From Spirochaetaceae bacterium (GTDB lineage: Bacteria; Spirochaetota; Spirochaetia; SZUA-6; Fen-1364): a stretch of DNA of 6,600 nucleotides. Within the stretch, counting starts at the first letter, position 1, and the number at the start of each line of letters is the position of its first letter. The stretch is from NCBI GenBank assembly GCA_003154555.1, contig PMDT01000223.1:10284-16883 (forward strand), given 5' to 3'. The translations under genes and the position numbers were made by a program. Below are positions 6,193 to 6,600 of this stretch, one piece after another. The notes beneath the pieces are model-generated. The model ran no database searches, was not told the DNA's origin, and saw only the letters and a list, made by a program, of their open reading frames with translations.

Positions 6193-6600
6193 CTATCGGG
6201 CAAAAGTGCGGGCGGTCTCCTTCAGCAGATCGCGGATCAGAAGACCCTGCGGGCAGATCTCTTCGCACTTGCCGCACTCGACGCAGGCGTCCGGCTTGCC
6301 CGTGATTCGCGTATAGCCGGTGAGCCAGGGATCGCGGGTGCTCCACATGGAGGCGGCGTTGAGGGCGGCCAGCAGCTCTGGAATCTGCACTCCCTCTGGA
6401 CAGGGCTGGCAATAGCGGCAGGCTGTGCAGTCGGCCTTGATCCGCGAACGGAGGGCGGTCTGCGCCGCCCCGTAGACCGTCATCTGCCCGGGCGTCAGCG
6501 CATTCGCCGATGCGGCGTCGGCAACGCGGAGATTCTCCGTCACCTGCGCCGCGTCGTTCATGCCGGAAAGCAGGAGACTGACGCCTGGCTCGTTCCACAC
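6193..6600 (-). CDS. Aldo/keto reductase with C-terminal 2x[4Fe-4S] domain (N-terminus off the window)
   Basis: The frame enters at the window's right edge and ends in TAG at 6195-6193, leaving the last 136 codon positions including the stop. The GTG at 6600-6598 is simply the first codon visible, not a start. The opening block VSLLLSGMNDAAQVTENL matches the end of the aldo/keto reductase barrel, where the NADP-binding loop and final helix lie. Counting from the edge, a helical linker leads to CTACRYCQPCP (58-68; C-x2-C-x2-C-x2-C-P) and CVECGKCEEICP (106-117; C-x2-C-x2-C-x3-C-P), two cysteine quartets suited to two [4Fe-4S] clusters. This arrangement is typical of the 'predicted oxidoreductase of the aldo/keto reductase family' (COG1453-like) common in anaerobes. 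The catalytic Tyr/Lys/Asp/His tetrad would lie off the window and cannot be checked. Likely cytoplasmic, coupling NAD(P)H and ferredoxin-type electrons to carbonyl reduction; substrate unknown. Confidence 0.92.
   Translation of the reverse strand: MWNEPGVSLLLSGMNDAAQVTENLRVADAASANALTPGQMTVYGAAQTALRSRIKADCTACRYCQPCPEGVQIPELLAALNAASMWSTRDPWLTGYTRITGKPDACVECGKCEEICPQGLLIRDLLKETARTFAR

Noticed and set aside
6146..6598. N-terminal extension of the ankyrin protein beyond ATG 6145
   Set aside because: It overlaps the reductase gene in another frame and would bury a clear lipoprotein signal peptide inside the protein.
1..6600. CRISPR arrays, tRNA/rRNA genes, insertion sequences or toxin-antitoxin pairs
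   Set aside because: None was seen on reading both strands; the only tandem repeats are the ankyrin codons and the only gaps near or above 100 bases are 3329-3438 and 5167-5260.

Overview
The window is GC-rich, bacterial-looking DNA with very little non-coding sequence. It holds six genes, two of them cut by the window edges. The gene content points to an anaerobe: a tandem run of uroporphyrinogen-decarboxylase-like (URO-D fold) proteins of the kind used as corrinoid-dependent methyltransferases, and an aldo/keto reductase with a C-terminal pair of [4Fe-4S] binding motifs. A lipobox-bearing ankyrin protein favours a diderm bacterium. I cannot name a phylum; Spirochaetota, the planctomycete/lentisphaera group, Chloroflexota and delta-proteobacterial lineages all seem possible.

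Region 1 (2-3328, + strand) is a tight three-gene operon. A 5'-truncated URO-D-family gene overlaps a second URO-D-family gene by four bases (ATGA). That gene is followed after one base by a third, larger and more divergent member of the same superfamily. Each internal start has its own Shine-Dalgarno sequence inside the preceding gene. No corrinoid-binding protein, corrinoid reductive activator or transporter lies in the window, so the methyl donor and acceptor cannot be read from this piece.

Region 2 (3329-5260) starts with a 110-base gap holding a compact hairpin with a GTGA loop and a weak promoter candidate. It continues with polX, a bacterial family-X DNA polymerase fused to a PHP phosphoesterase/exonuclease domain. 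The PHP metal ligands all look intact, but the third polymerase carboxylate appears to be replaced by glutamine. A 94-base convergent gap follows, with an inverted repeat around the polX stop.

Region 3 (5261-6600, - strand) carries the C-terminal part of a ferredoxin-type aldo/keto reductase. Forty-seven bases further along the same strand is a complete ankyrin-repeat lipoprotein with six full repeats.

Most of the window is recognisable by family. The points most worth a second look are the variant metal-ligand patterns in the three URO-D-like proteins, the missing catalytic aspartate in PolX, and the pairing of a redox enzyme with an ankyrin lipoprotein. I did not find clear evidence of a wholly new system.
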